Below are positions 9,797 through 21,945 of a DNA stretch of 64,000 nucleotides, piece by piece. The stretch spans positions 36,141,238-36,205,237 of the forward strand of contig CM070640.1 of NCBI GenBank assembly GCA_036346255.1, written 5' to 3'. The notes under the pieces are model-generated. The model saw only the letters and a program-made list of their open reading frames with translations. It was not told the DNA's origin and searched no databases. The stretch's first letter is position 1, and each line of letters begins with the position of its first letter. The stretch is from Ampelocalamus luodianensis. Its lineage: Eukaryota; Streptophyta; Magnoliopsida; Poales; Poaceae. The position numbers and the translations under genes were made by a program.

Positions 9797-11714
9797 TGTT
9801 GGACCAAAAAGGCGACTAGAGGGGGGGTGAATAGGAGCACGATCTCTTTTTCTCCCAAATTCAATTCAATACGAATCTCACTCCAGTAGCTATGAAAGCT
9901 ATGAAGATCAATCAATCAAGCACAGCAGAAGACTTGGATTGAATCAACTCAAAACCCCGAAGTAAAATCAACACAAAACCAAAACACAAAGGCTCGGGCG
10001 GTCTGACCTCTCACGAGGCGGTCGGGCCGGTTAACTGGCGATCGAACCGTTGAAGCGGTCGACCGATTCCTCGGCGGTCGGACGTGGTTCGATGAGCAGA
10101 GAAAACAGCGGACAAACCAAACGCAAATTGATCAAACTTTTGATTCGATGCGTCCAAACTTCGTGAAATTTGACACACACCTACCTAAGTATGTCAGAAC
10201 CTATTCAAGCAACGATTGTGATAATTCTTGCCAAGATTCTGACCTTTTACAGTTTGAGCAAAGTTAGGTCAAAAACCGAGTCAAAACGAAAATATGATCT
10301 TGAGACTTGCTCGTGGGTGATTGATGATATTGATGATCCTAGATGTATTCCCACACGTCACAGCAAGCTAGATCACGTCCAGAAACTACGCAAAAACTCG
10401 CGGATCAAAGAAAGACTTAAATCATCAAAAAGAGAGAAAGAGAGCAATTGACCTCATCTTGAAGAAACTTTCTTTGGATTGATTTGATATGGTATTGGTT
10501 TGACCACTCCATCAATGGATGACAAAGACTCAATACATGAGCAAGAAATCCAATCCAACTCTCTAGAACCCTAACCTCCTCTCCTCCTCTCCCTAAGCAA
10601 ATTAGGGTTTCGAAACAATGAAACATCGAAAGGCCGGGAGAAAGGTGCAGCCACCTCCCTCCTCTATTTATAGTGGAGGCCTAGGGTTTCTAATAGAGTC
10701 TCCCTAATGGGCTCTCGTTAAGGCCCAAAACAAACGGGTGACACACGCACGCATTTTAAAGCGCCGTGTTCATATTGTGCGGCACTCGCTCCGCCACGTG
10801 TAGGTTGATCCAACGGCTCTCATCATGTCGGCAAGTCTCTCCCATCCGGCTCCCACTGAAACCACCATGGCACTTGCACCGACCCCCGCGCCGCTTGATT
10901 CAACCAGTCGCACCGAACTGCCCGTTCGGTCACCTTTGTCCATCTTGCACCATACTTGAGTCCAATGACTTCACCCGCATCGTCGATCGTTTTGAACCTC
11001 GGCTCTCAAGCCTAGTCCCGATCATCCTCGCCGTTGACCGTCGTTGACCACCAAGCAACCTCGCACAACAATAGACAAGAAAATCGAAATCGGAAACAAG
11101 TTCTTCACAACTTGACCCGTTAGTCAAAACATGCATCATGCAACACATATGACATGAAACCCATGAACTTGACCTAATCGGCAACCATCGTCACCACACG
11201 GGCGGCGACGTGAAAACCGGTCGACCGCCACCTTGGCCGGTCGGCCGCTCTGCGGCCCGATCCGCCAATCGAAGGCGGTCGGACCGCCACCAAAGGACTT
11301 AGCCAAAATTTCAACATCAAATCCGCAACCTCTCGGAAATTTAAAGCGAATAGAACTTTTGTGGAGGCTCCAAAATTATGGGACCAAGTGCGAGAATCTC
11401 CTCACTTGCCTACACCATCTATTTTTGGCCCGGCTCAAATTCCAAAGCGACTTTCATGGCGGTCGATCATTCGGTGGTAGCGGTCGGACCGCCACACTGG
11501 CGGTCGACGCCTCCACGGCGGTCGGACCGCCACTTGTTCACTCGATACACCACTTGAGGCATGGCCGGTCTGACCGCCACTAGGGCCGGTCTGACCGCCT
11601 GAGGCCTGACAGAACCTGAACTTTGCCGAAAACTCGTGTTTCCGCAAACCTTCAACGTTATTGCCAATTGACACATCATCCTAAGATCATGAGCATATCC
11701 CCATGATATCCACA
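9797..11714 (-). repeat. Copia-2 3' LTR (1918 bp)
   Basis: On the minus strand it starts TGTGGATATC and ends GGTCCAACA. A TATA box CTATAAATAG is the reverse complement of 10664-10673. Palindromic CGGTCNGACCG-type motifs cluster at about 9995-10090, 11190-11290 and 11455-11605. Compared with the other LTR it has many small deletions, several of them inside those palindromes. Confidence 0.92.
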
Positions 11715-13395
11715 ATCTCCCCCTTGATGAACACATTGGCAATTCCCCACAAATGCAAGTTTTAAGGTTTGAAAAGTAAAAACTCAACGTTTTCGCGCAA
11801 AGGCACAACTTGGTCCATATGCAAGAGAAAGCAATGGAAATGACCAAGCTGGCTTCAGAATAGCATCGGCAAGTGAGATAAGGCAAAAGAAAGCAAGAAA
11901 GCTTCAATTTCCAAAGACGAGTCAAAAATCTCACTTAAGGTCCATATGAAAGAACAATTGTTCGAAATGACCTTTGATCATGGTGCGGATCAAGAATTGC
12001 AATTCAAGTTCAGAAAGAGCAATAAGATCATAAGAATGCAAATAAGAGAGCAATAAGATCATAAGAATGCAAATAAGAAACTCTCCCTCACTATGATCCT
12101 CAAATTTCAGAAAATTTCAAATTCTCCAATTTTCTCCCTCTTTTTAATACTTTTAAATCCTCTCCCCTTTACACATTTTGAAATATCTTCTCCCCCTTTG
12201 ACAATGGAGTCATCAAGGAATCACGCCTTCCTCTCGTCCAGAGATAACAAATGCAGAATGAGGAAAAAGCATAAGAAGGAGCATGCACGAAATGCAATGG
12301 AGTGGCTTCATATTTTTGTATTTTTCAATTTTGGATTACAAGAAGTTTTGGAGATTACCCAAAAGAACAAGCTAGCATCTCAAATTTTGCATAAACACCA
12401 TATCAGCCTGAATGCGCTAGCAAGATCATGATAAGACATATATAACAAAGCTAAAGCAAGAAGGCTCAATGTAAAGCAAGAAATTTTAGCATTTTAAGCA
12501 AAGCTTCAAATCTAGCAAGTTCATCAACAGAGATCCTAAAATGATACTGGCCATGTCAAAATGTCAATGTGAGACCAAGAAGCTAACAAAGACCACATTA
12601 AGAGACAAACAAGTCCTAAATTGAATCATTTTGCTCAAATTGTCTCAAACGCCCATGTTTCAACAGTTTTTCATTTGCAATGAATATTGAAGTTGATTAA
12701 AGGTATATCTTAGTGAAGAAGATCCTGGACTAGGAGCCATCCACAAACTCTTCCTAAGCTTCTACAGGCGACAAATCTTGAGGTTCATGTCAATTGTGAC
12801 AAGCAAATCCCCATGAGATCGTTCGGATCATCAAACTATCTCCAAGTTCATGTCTATGACATGCAGTCTCGAGAGAATAGTTTGGCACATTTTAAGCACA
12901 AGACAATCTTTAAATTTGATTTTTCATTTTTCACAAGAGCAGATTTAGATTCTTAAAAGAACAAGAAGCTCAAACAATGATCAATACTAGATTCAAGAGC
13001 TAACACCGCAATTTTGACAGGGCCAATGTCACAAAAGGAGCACTAATTGCGCAACTAGCTAAAACATCCACAAATTGCAGTTTTTAGTTCAAGTTGTCTT
13101 AAAATTCTGGCTCATTCAGCAAAGACTTAGCTACATATGTGAAACCATGATAATTCTAGCAAGTCAAAGAACTAGACATGGTATTGAGCAGAATTGAAAT
13201 ACTAAAGCTCAAGAGGGTAATAAGCAAAGCTTCGTCAATTTTAAAAGACAAGCAGAAAAGCTTATATTACAATGCATCTTTTTGGATTTTCATATAAATG
13301 CAATATGATACAATGAGATGCGAGAAGAACTAAAAAAAACTAAAAAGATCAAAAAGGTTCAAAAGAAGATCAAGAAAAGATCAAACTCCCCCTCA
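11715..13395 (-). other. Copia-2 region between pol and 3' LTR with multiple polypurine tracts
   Basis: No coding frame. Read on the minus strand there are several GGGGGAG-type tracts: next to the LTR at 11715-11725 (AAGGGGGAGAT), and at about 12081-12090, 12131-12145, 12158-12172, 12187-12202 and 13385-13395. Repeated polypurine tracts in this interval are described for the Sirevirus genus. The tract adjacent to the LTR is the likely plus-strand primer. Confidence 0.7.
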
Positions 13396-14328
13396 AACCA
13401 AACCGTAGGGATAAATTACCCCTAACTCACTTCTCAAGGTGGCAAACCTAGTTGGATCTAAAGGCTTGGTGAGGATATCAGCTAACTGAGCCTCGGACTC
13501 CACGAAATGCAGCACAATATCACCCTTCTCGACATGATCTCTAAGAAAGTGATAGCGAATGTCTATGTGCTTGGTCCTAGAGTGTTGCACAGGGTTTTTA
13601 GCAATGTTAATCGCAGAAGTGTTATCACAGAAAAGAGAAACACTATCAAATGCCAACCCAAAATCCTTAAGAGTGGACACCATCCACAAAATCTGACTAC
13701 AGCAACTAGCAGCAGCTACTTATTCAGCTTCAGTAGTGGATTGTGCAACAGAAGACTGCTTCCTAGAAGACCAAGAGACAAGAGAAGTGCCTAGGAAGTG
13801 ACAAGTGCCTGAGGTACTCTTCCTATCTAGCCGACGACCCATAAAATCGAATCGAAAACCCTCGAATGGACAAAGAAGACGAGCAGGAATACCAAATGCC
13901 ATACTGGAGGGTAGAGTGTAAATACCTGAAGATGCGCTTAACGGCTTGGCGATGGGAAGTCCTCGGAGACGCTGAAACCTCGCACGCAGGCGCACCGTGA
14001 AGTGGATGTCCGGTCTTGAGGCCGTCAGTGCGTGAGGGAACCGATCATGCTTTGCGGTACTCGCGTTGATCCACGGCTTCTCCTTCCTCATCCGGATCCA
14101 AATATCGAAGTCGCCATGGGAGTGGCGATCGGCTGCGCGCCACCATCTCAAACGCTTGAGCGGATCCTTGGTGTACTTCGTCGATGGATGAAGATCCTTC
14201 CTTGCATTGCTTGATTTGAAGCCCTGAAAATAATTGAGTTCTCCCATCATACTCATCTCAAATTCCTGGACATGGTCTCGTAAAAGTGGAAACAAGAGCA
14301 TGAGAAGAACCACCAAAGATAATATCAT
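13393..14328 (-). pseudogene. Copia-2 RT end and RNase H
   Basis: The C-terminal RNase H region reads DRKSTSGTCHFLG, SWSSRKQSSVAQSTTEAE, a stop, VAAASCCSQILWM, FCDNTSAINIAKNP, HIDIRYHFLRD and ADILTKPLD, the standard Copia RNase H series. The stop after STTEAE is TAA where the family has a Tyr codon. The segment 13950-14250 (end of RT) is scrambled by several frameshifts around the MGELNYFQG block. It ends at 13393 with no extra C-terminal ORF. Confidence 0.88.
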
Positions 14329-15053
14329 CTACATAAATCTGAGTAAGCAGGAAGTCATTGCCACGCCTAAGGATGAACAGGGTCTTGTCTACCTTACCCA
14401 TCTCAAAATTATTCTTAAGCGAAAGGTCTTAAGTCTATCATACTGTGCTCTAGGGGCTTGCTTAAGACCATACAAGGCTTTGGATAGCTTGAAAACATGA
14501 TGTGGATGCTTGGGATTCTCAAAACCTGGGGGTTGTCTAACATATACTTCCTCCTCTATAAAACCATTCAAAAAGGCACTCTTAACATCCATCTGATATA
14601 ATCTAAAGCCCTTAAAAGCAGAAATGCAAGCGAATCGAATGGCTTCCAATCTAGCAACAGAGCAAATGTCTCATCAAAGTCTAACCCCTCAACTTGGCTA
14701 AAACCCTGAGCTACCAATCTAGCCTTGTTTCTAACCACAGAACCATCCTCATTTTGTTTATTTTTGAACACCCAACGGGTTCCTATCACATTATGACTAC
14801 TAGGAGGTTCTACTAGATTCCAGACCTTATTCCTCTCAAAATTCTCTAACTCCTCATGCATGGCATTGACCCAGCTAGAATCAGATAATGCATGTGATAT
14901 ATCGCGGGGTTCGAAAGAAGCAACAAATGCAGAATGAGAGTAGAGACTTGGATCGTGATACCTGGAGCGAGTGACTCGCTCATTAAGATTACCAATCATC
15001 TGATCCGGAGGATGATGTCTCTGAATGTGAAGTGGAGCGCCCGGGGGAGACAA
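14240..15053 (-). pseudogene. Copia-2 reverse transcriptase
   Basis: Visible in order are WVNAMHEELENFERNKVWNLV, IGTRWVFKNK, VRNKARLVAQGFSQVEGLDF, a damaged ETFAPVAR block, RLYQMDVKSAFLNGFI, EEVYVRQPPGFE, LYGLKQAPRAQYDRL, and the catalytic YVDD motif (reverse complement of 14324-14335) within IYVDDIIFGG. The catalytic box survives, but at least two frameshifts (near 14650 and 14400) split the domain, so no full enzyme can be made. Confidence 0.9.
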
Positions 15054-15371
15054 TATCTCCTCAACCTCCGCAGGTACTGCTGATGAAGAAGATGCAGCAG
15101 GAGCCTCAATTGGAGGTGAAGCGATCGAGGTGTTCGGAGCTTGGACAGAGCCTCAAGGCAGCAGTGGAGGACAAATATCGCCGTCATCATCTACCTCCAC
15201 AAAAATGCTTTCACACCGTGAATCACACGAAATGTCGGATCTAGCTCGGGCTAGTCTCATCAAAAGTGACATTGCATGTCTCTGGACAATGTTAGTTTCA
15301 ACATTAAAACCCGAAACCCTCGAATGTGCAGGATAACCTGAAATAAACCATCAAAAGTCCTTGATTCAAAT

Positions 15372-15930
15372 TTATCTAGGTTTCTGTCTTGAGAATGAAA
15401 CACTTAGCTCCAAAAACTCAAAATGAGAAACAGAGGGTTTTCTACCAAAACGAAGCTCATATGAAGTCTTGCCCAAAGAAGGTCTCAAGTAGACACGATT
15501 TGCAATATGGCAAGTCAGAAATAGCTTCGCCCAAAACCTCCTCGGTGTGCTATACTCATCTAGCATTGTTCTAGCCATCTCGACTAAGGTTCTGTTCTTC
15601 CTTTCCACAACGTCATTCTGTTGAGGGACGTGTGGAGAAGAGAACTGATGCTCAATTCCGCGCTCAGCACAAAAAGAGGCAAACGAGGCATTCTTGAACT
15701 CCGTGTCATTGTCACTGCGGATCGCTCTCAAGGCACCAGAAAATTCAGAAGCCAAACGAAGAACAAGATCACGATAATGACCAAAAGCTTCATCCTTCGA
15801 AGCAAGAAAGAACACCCAAGTGTATCTCGAAAAATCATCAACTATGACAAGAATGTACCACTTGCCACCAATTTACCGAACCCTAGCAGGACCAACAGTA
15901 TCTATATGAAGCAATTGTCCCGGTCCATCA
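15372..15930 (-). pseudogene. Copia-2 integrase core
   Basis: The first Asp block is QLLHIDTVGPARVR (about 15873-15930). The second Asp block is AIRSDNDTEFKN, and the Glu block is HVPQQNDVVERKNRTLVEMARTML. Then follow WAKLFLTCHIANRVYLRP and a conserved YELRFGRKPSVSHFE end. The catalytic D, D and E positions are all present. The usual QQNGVVER reads QQNDVVER. There is a frame change between the first block and the rest. The integrase C-terminal and linker region (about 15054-15371) is degenerate. Confidence 0.88.
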
Positions 15931-16553
15931 GTCATGACCAAAGTCACTGAAGGGTGTGAAGCGGCAACTTGCTTGCCATGCCTACAGGGCGCACATACAG
16001 CATCCTTGACGGCTTTGAGTTTGGGCAAACCTCTCATGTGATCAAGGTTGCTAACTCGCGTCAGATGATCAAAACCAATGTGCCCCAAACGTCGGTGCCA
16101 AAGCCAGAACTCAGAAGAAGGTGTAAACAAACATTTAAGAGAACCATCCAGAGATTCAGAAAAATCAGCTCCAAACATCCTAGCAACTCTATAAATCCCA
16201 AAAACGAGCTCACCAGCAGAATCAAGCACCCGACAAGCATTTTTCTTAAATATAGTCTCATAACCATCATCAAGAAGCTGTGAGACAGAGAGTAAGTTAA
16301 ACCTAAACTTGTCCACAAGGGCGACGTCTTTTAGGATGAAATTATCGTTCACCCTGATTGATCCCGTTCCTTCAATCCGCCCTTGTGTATTGTCTCCAAA
16401 GGTGATGAGGACATCACCTATCGACCGCGTGAAGGAGGTGAACCATTTTGAGTCTCCGGTCATGTGGCGTGAACAGTCGGAGTCGACGAACCACGTGTCC
16501 TTCCTTCCGCGGCAATCCTGAAAATCAAGGCACAGAAGAACGAAGTGTCTCAA
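15873..16553 (-). pseudogene. Copia-2 protease and GAG-pre-integrase domain
   Basis: DTWFVDSDCSRHMTGD is the protease active-site block; the family has DSG and here Gly is Asp, so activity is doubtful. Downstream, GSIRVNDNFILKDVALVDKFRFNLLSVSQL is the normal protease end. LWHRRLGHIGFDHL and CAPCRHGKQVAASH form the zinc-binding HHCC of the integrase N-terminus. This is the longest continuous frame in the element (226 codons). Confidence 0.9.
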
Positions 16554-18020
16554 TACTGAAGTTAGTTAAACATGACTTGGGAACCCAGTACTGAGACACA
16601 CGTCTGCGAGTAGTATGCAAAGCAGAAGTGCTATCCTTGATTCTATTTGAAATTATGTTGTGAGCAATGGTTACTCTAACATGAGAGTTATCCTGTCTAG
16701 GCGCATGAGCATGATTAGCATGTGAAATAAATCCTAGACCAGGTTTCTTCCTTTCTAAATTACCATGTCTCACAAAAGCTCTAGGTTGATTAGATGACAT
16801 TCTAGCAAGATTTTTCTTAGCATTTTTCAACCTACGCCAACAGAACTCAACCAAATGCCCATCCTTCTTGCAATAGGTGCAATGGTACTTGGTACCACTG
16901 GGAGAAGCACCTTTGACCAACAGATGGTTGGGCAAAACCTGCAGATTTGAAAGTGATCTTTGCAGTTGGGTATCAAATTCAACTAAGTCATTTCTCAAAA
17001 TTTGAATGTCATTAGATTTATCCTGGCAAAGTTGTATCCTAACCCTTGCTTCTTATAGGAGTTTTTGACTTGTCAAGAATCATGTTTAATCGTTTCTTAC
17101 CTTTAGAAAATCTTTCTAATGTGTCATTAAGGTAAGCAATTTCTTTTCTAAGGTTAACACATGAATCACAAGTTTTAGCATTAAACCTCTTCTTATAAGG
17201 AGCAACTTCAAGCTTAAGAACTTCACATGAAGCACAAGTAGCGAATTAATCTGTCCTTAAGCTTGGCATATTTAGCTCTAGTCGCTTCTACAACATCATG
17301 TAATTCACGCTCACGTTCTAAGCGCATGAGCAAGAGCTAGATTCAACCACATCAGAAACAACCAACTTGCTAGACTCTAAACATTTTTCGCAAGGAGCAG
17401 ATTTAACTTCAATTAGCTCAGTTCTAGCATTTTCAAGTTGTTGCAAAGCAATATCATGAGCAGATTGCAATTTAGCAAATTCAGAATGTAAAGCATAGCA
17501 GGATGAACATTCATCAGATTCAAGACTCTTAGCATTCACAAGTTCTAATGTGAGTTTCTTTACTTGTGACTCTAACTCCTCATTCTTAGTCATGATGAAC
17601 TTTAAAGCTTTATCCTGATCTAGCATTTGCTCATAGACAGTTTCACATCTAGCAAAGAGAACATCATAAGAAGGAGATACCTCATTGTTGTCATCGATGT
17701 CGCTGAGTCACCATGAAGCACATGCCGGTGAAGTCCTTGGCCTTCCCCTTCTTGTCTTGAGGGAGCTCCTCCTCCTTGTCCTCCTCGCTCCCGGAGTCCA
17801 CATCGCTCAAGGATCGATCCCCAAGGGCGGCAAGAACCCGGTGAGCAGCCTTCCTAAGCTTGGCATCATCAAACCTGGACTTGCGCCCCTGAGGCTTCTT
17901 CCAAGCTGGTTTTTCATCCTTGTGGTTGCTCTTACCTTTCAGCTTGGGGCAATTTGCCCGGATGTGATTAAGCTCTCCACACTCATAACAAGTCACAGGC
18001 CCTCTCCTTTTGTTTCTCAT
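16525..18020 (-). pseudogene. Copia-2 gag C-terminal half: two zinc knuckles and Glu/Lys-rich segment
   Basis: The piece at 18020-17691 carries a CCHC knuckle (CYECGELNHIRANC) followed by a basic/acidic linker (KAAHRVLAALGDRS and an acidic SGSEEDKEEELPQDKK). The piece at 17626-17318 is Glu/Lys/Leu-rich with heptad-like spacing (EELESQVKKLTLELVNAK), consistent with a coiled coil, and has paired Cys motifs (CSSCYALHSEF, CEKCLESSK). The piece at 16998-16525 has a second knuckle (CTYCKKDGHLVEFCW). Sireviruses are known for this enlarged gag. Stops and frame changes separate the pieces. Confidence 0.8.
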
Positions 18021-18170
18021 ATTGTTGTAGGCCTGTGAACTTCTTAATCAAAAGCGCCATCTCGAGCTCAGAATACTCTCAAGATCCTCTTCTTGGATTG
18101 CGGATAAAGAAGCAAGTGAAAAACTGTAAGAGGACTCAAACGACCCATCGAGGCTCTTTTGAGCGGTCCG

Positions 18171-18797
18171 CTACCAAAGCCATGTTACCCTTCTTAGAAT
18201 GGTCACTTTCTGGATCTCATGAGTCTTGAGCTTGCTATAGAGCAGCTCCAAAGTCAGATCAGAGAAGTTGACATTTTCCAGAATAGCGGTAGCCTTTATC
18301 TCCCACTCTCTGGTGTTGATTGCAGCCAGGAGATGAATGGCATTTTCAGACTGTGTAAATTCAATATCAACAGACTTCATCTGATTTATCACTGTGTTGA
18401 AGCGACTGAAAATGTCATCGATGCTCTCACTAGGACGCATCTCGAATTTGTTATATTCTCTTTTATAGACCTGCTGACGCACTTGTTTGATTTGGGAAGA
18501 ACCCTCATGATAGGTTTCGAGGGTCTTCCAAATATCATGTGCAGTCTCGAGATTGCAAATCCTGTCATATTCCTGTCTACCAAGCCCACCATACAGAAAA
18601 TTCTTTGCCTTACGGTCATTAGCCAAAAGAGCTTCAGAAGCTGGTGTAGCAACCTCAGGCAAGATAAGCGGACCTCGAACAGCCTCCCAAATACCTCGTG
18701 GTTCGCTCTCAAGAAAGACACGCATGCGGTTCTTCCAAAAGGCATAGTCGTGCCCATCGAAGATATGCGGTTTGGAAGAATACTTATCCATCGCCAA
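18171..18797 (-). pseudogene. Copia-2 gag N-terminal (UBN2-type) domain
   Basis: The first ATG after the PBS gives MAMDKYSSKPHIFDGHDYAFW, the N-terminus typical of Sirevirus gag. It continues through ICNLETAHDIWKTLETYHEG, SQIKQVRQQVYKREYNKFEM and ESIDDIFSRFNTVINQMKS, the UBN2 core. The frame is open for about 200 codons, then shifts near 18190-18240 before the first zinc knuckle. The start at 18797 lies about 40 bp inside the PBS. Confidence 0.88.
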
Positions 18798-18836
18798 AGT
18801 TCAGTGACCGGTTAAGATCAAGATTGAACTAACCTT

Positions 18837-18848
18837 GCTCTGATACCA
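18837..18848 (-). other. Copia-2 primer binding site (initiator tRNA-Met)
   Basis: On the minus strand TGGTATCAGAGC lies two bases after the 5' LTR end (GGTCCAACA), complementary to the 3' end of plant initiator tRNA-Met. Confidence 0.9.
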
Positions 18849-18850
18849 CT

Positions 18851-20786
18851 TGTTGGACCGAAAAGGCGACTAGAGGGGGGGTGAATAGGAGCACGATCTC
18901 TTTTTCTCCCAAATTCAATTCAATACGAATCTCACTCCAGTAGCTATGAAAGCTATGAAGATCAATCAATCAAGCACAGCGGAAGACTTGGATTGAATCA
19001 ACTCAAAACCCCGAAGTAAAATCAACACAAAACCAAAACACAAAGGCTCGGGTGGTCTGACCTCTCACAGGGGCGGTCAGACCGGTTAGCCTGGCGGTCA
19101 GACCGGCTGAAGCGGTCAGACCGATTCCTCGGGCGGTCAGACCGCTGGTTCGATGAACAGAGAAAACAGCCCGACAAACCGAAACGCAAATTGATCAAAC
19201 TTTTGATTCGTGCTTCCAAACTTCGTGAAATTTTACACACACCTACCTAAGTATGTCAGGAACCTATTCCAAGCAACGATCGTGATAATTCTTGCCAAGA
19301 TTCTGACCTTTTACAGTTTGAGCAAAGTTAGGTCAAAAACCGAGTCAAAACGAAAATATGATCTTGAGACTTGCTCGTGGGTGATTGATGATATTGATGA
19401 TCCTAGATGTATTCCCACACGTCACAGCAAGCTAGATCACGTCCAGAAACTACGCAAAAACTCGCGGATCAAAGAAAGACTTAAATCATCAAAAAGAGAG
19501 AAAGAGAGCAATTGACCTCATCTTGAAGAAACTTTCTTTGGATTGATTTGATATGGTATTGGTTTACAGCCACTCCATCAATGGATGACAAAGACTCAAT
19601 ACATGAGCAAGAAATCCAATCCAACTCTCTAGAACCCTAACCTCCTCTCCTCCTCTCCCTAAGCAAATTAGGGTTTCTAAACAATGAAACGTCGAAAGGC
19701 CGGGAGAAAGGTGCAGCCACCTCCCTCCTCTATTTATAGTGGAGGCCTAGGGTTTCTAATAGAGTCTCCCTAATGGGCTCCCGTTAAGGCCCAAAACAAA
19801 CGGGTGACACACGCACGCATTTTAAAGCGCCGTGTTCATATTGTGCGGCACTCGCTGTTCGCCACGTGTAGGTTGATCCAACGGCTCTCATCATGTCGGC
19901 AAGTCTCTCCCATCCGGCTCCCACCGAAACCACCATGGCACTTGCACCACCCCGCGCCGCTTGATTCAACGATCGCCGAATCGCCTGTTCGGTCACCTTT
20001 GTCCATCTTGCACCATACTTGAGTCCAATGACTTCACCCGCATCGCCGATCGCTTTTGAACCTCGCTCTCCAAGCCTAGTCCCGATCATCCTCGCCGTTG
20101 ACCGTCGTTGACCACCAAGCAACCTGCACAACAATAGACAAGAAAATCGAAATCGGGAACAAGTTCTTCACAACTTGACCCACATTAGTCAAAACATGCA
20201 TCATGCAACACATATGACATGAAACCCATGAACTTGACCTAATCAGCAACCATCGTCACCACACGGGCTGACGACGTAAGTGAAAACCGGTCGATCGCCA
20301 CCTTGGCGGTCGACCCACCGCCGGCCCGATCGCCAATCAAGGCGGTCGGACCGCCACCAAAGGACTTAGCCAAAATTTCAACATCAAATCCGCAACCTCT
20401 CGGAAATTTAAAACGAATAGAACTTTTGATCGAGGCTCCAAAATTGTGGGACCAAGTGCGAGAATATCCTCACTTGCCTACACCTCTATTTTTGGCCCAC
20501 TCAAATTCCAAAACAGCTTTCATGGCGGTCGATCGCTCAGTGGTAGCCGGTCAGACCACCACACTGGCCGGTCTGACCGCCTCCCTGGCCGGTCGGACCG
20601 CCAGCTTGTTCGCCCGATACACCACTTGAGGCATGGCCGGTCTGACCGCCACCAGGGCCGGTCTGACCGCCTGAGGCCTGACAGAACCTGAACTTTGCCG
20701 AAAACTCGTGTTTCCGCAAACCTTCAACGTCATTGCCAATTGACACATCATCCTAAGATCATGAGCATATCCCCATGATATCCACA
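18851..20786 (-). repeat. Copia-2 5' LTR (1936 bp)
   Basis: It has the same termini as the left LTR (TGTGGATATC ... GGTCCAACA on the minus strand) and a TATA box CTATAAATAG (reverse complement of 19730-19739). Palindromic GGCCGGTCTGACCGCC-type repeats lie at about 19050-19145, 20285-20350 and 20520-20675, and are better preserved than in the other LTR. Confidence 0.92.
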
Positions 20787-21945
20787 GGGACCCCTCTCCC
20801 CTACAAAAGGGAGCATCGGATGCGTAGCTTCCCCTCGTCCTCCCACCTCGAGCTAATCTCCCCTCTCTCTCTCTCTCTCCTCGCCGCAATCACACTTCTT
20901 TCTCATCGAATCCGAGTGCCTCCCCTACCGTTGAAGGAGCTCCACTAACATCTTCCACACCGTCGGCATCGCGGCTTCACGTTTTACCTCGTGCTCCCCT
21001 CCTTGTCGCCGGAGCATCGCCGGAGCGTCACTTCCGCCGTGAGCCCGAACGTGCTGCCGCCTCCAACCTCGCCACTGGCCACCGCATCACGTCCATGTAA
21101 CTACATCATGAGCATCACTCTCCCTACTCCCTCTCTTTGATGCACCCCTCTCCGCTCACCGCCGACAAGTTGTTCGCTAGTAATCATGGGTTCTTGTGCG
21201 CGCCGCCGCCGTCGCTACCACATGGCTACCACGTCAGTCCACATGTGCACCACATTGCTGCCACCTCAGCCTTTACACCGTGTGTGTGCTTGCGTGTCAC
21301 TCTTACGTGGCAAGCCACTATTCCACATGTCTGGTTTGCCATGGACCGGCACTGCTCCATGGACCCGGGGCCCACCTATCGGAGACACAAACCATTTCCT
21401 TTAGAAAATTTAATCCGACCAACATTCAATTATCCTCTGTTGATGTCATGCTGACACAATAAAATAGATTTTCCTTTAGAAACAAAATTCTAAAAAAATC
21501 ATAATAGTGTTTTCTCTCTCTATTTCCTTGATTTAATTCTTCTAAGAGCCCGTGCAGCTTCGTTCGAACTCTAATTCAGTTGATTAAAATTTATAAATTC
21601 ATCTAATTTCAATATATATCTCCGAGAACCTATATTGTTAATTTTGTTGTTTATTTGAATTTTTTTTTGAATTTGGCTTGTTTTTTAGTATATATTTCGA
21701 TATTCCAAAGAACCAAATTTCTTGGTCGACAAATAATAATAATTTGACTAAGTTAAGTTACATGCTTTGATCATATTTGATCCTAGTATTTTAAATTATT
21801 ATTGCATGATTATTTCTACTAAATATAATTTAAATACCTATATTAATATATTAGTTAATCCCAATATAGTTGTATAGCCAACTTTGACATTGAAACATCC
21901 ATACCTTGTCACCTTAGATAAAATTTAGTTGGTACAGTAGTATCA
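20787..21945 (+). repeat. Gypsy LTR, continuation (LTR-D, part 2)
   Basis: It begins with the second GGGAC copy and continues the LTR interrupted at 9796. It is collinear with the middle of LTR-C: GAATTTGGCTTGTTTT / GAATTTGGTCTGTTTT, then ATTTCGA and GTATAGCCAACTTTGACATTG. A CT-rich leader and a weak TATA-like TACAAAAGGG near 20802 mark the promoter region. It is cut at 21945 by another LTR start. The plus ORF at 21137-21454 is not a recognised protein. Confidence 0.75.

Larger units (their letters stand above)
9797..20786 (-). mobile_element. Copia-2: complete Sirevirus-like Ty1/copia element, TSD GGGAC
   Basis: Two LTRs (9797-11714 and 18851-20786) flank an internal region with initiator-Met PBS, gag, protease, integrase, RT, RNase H and polypurine tracts, all on the minus strand. 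The 5-bp target duplication GGGAC is perfect (9792-9796 and 20787-20791). Length is 10,990 bp. Sirevirus-like features are a long gag region with two zinc knuckles and a Glu/Lys-rich segment, LTRs near 1.9 kb and several polypurine tracts before the 3' LTR. Pol has stops and frameshifts, so it is not autonomous now. It inserted into a Gypsy LTR (LTR-D). Confidence 0.92.

Noticed and set aside
21137..21462. Three overlapping plus frames in LTR-D
   Set aside because: They sit in the CT-rich leader part of an LTR; the products are low-complexity and differ by frame.
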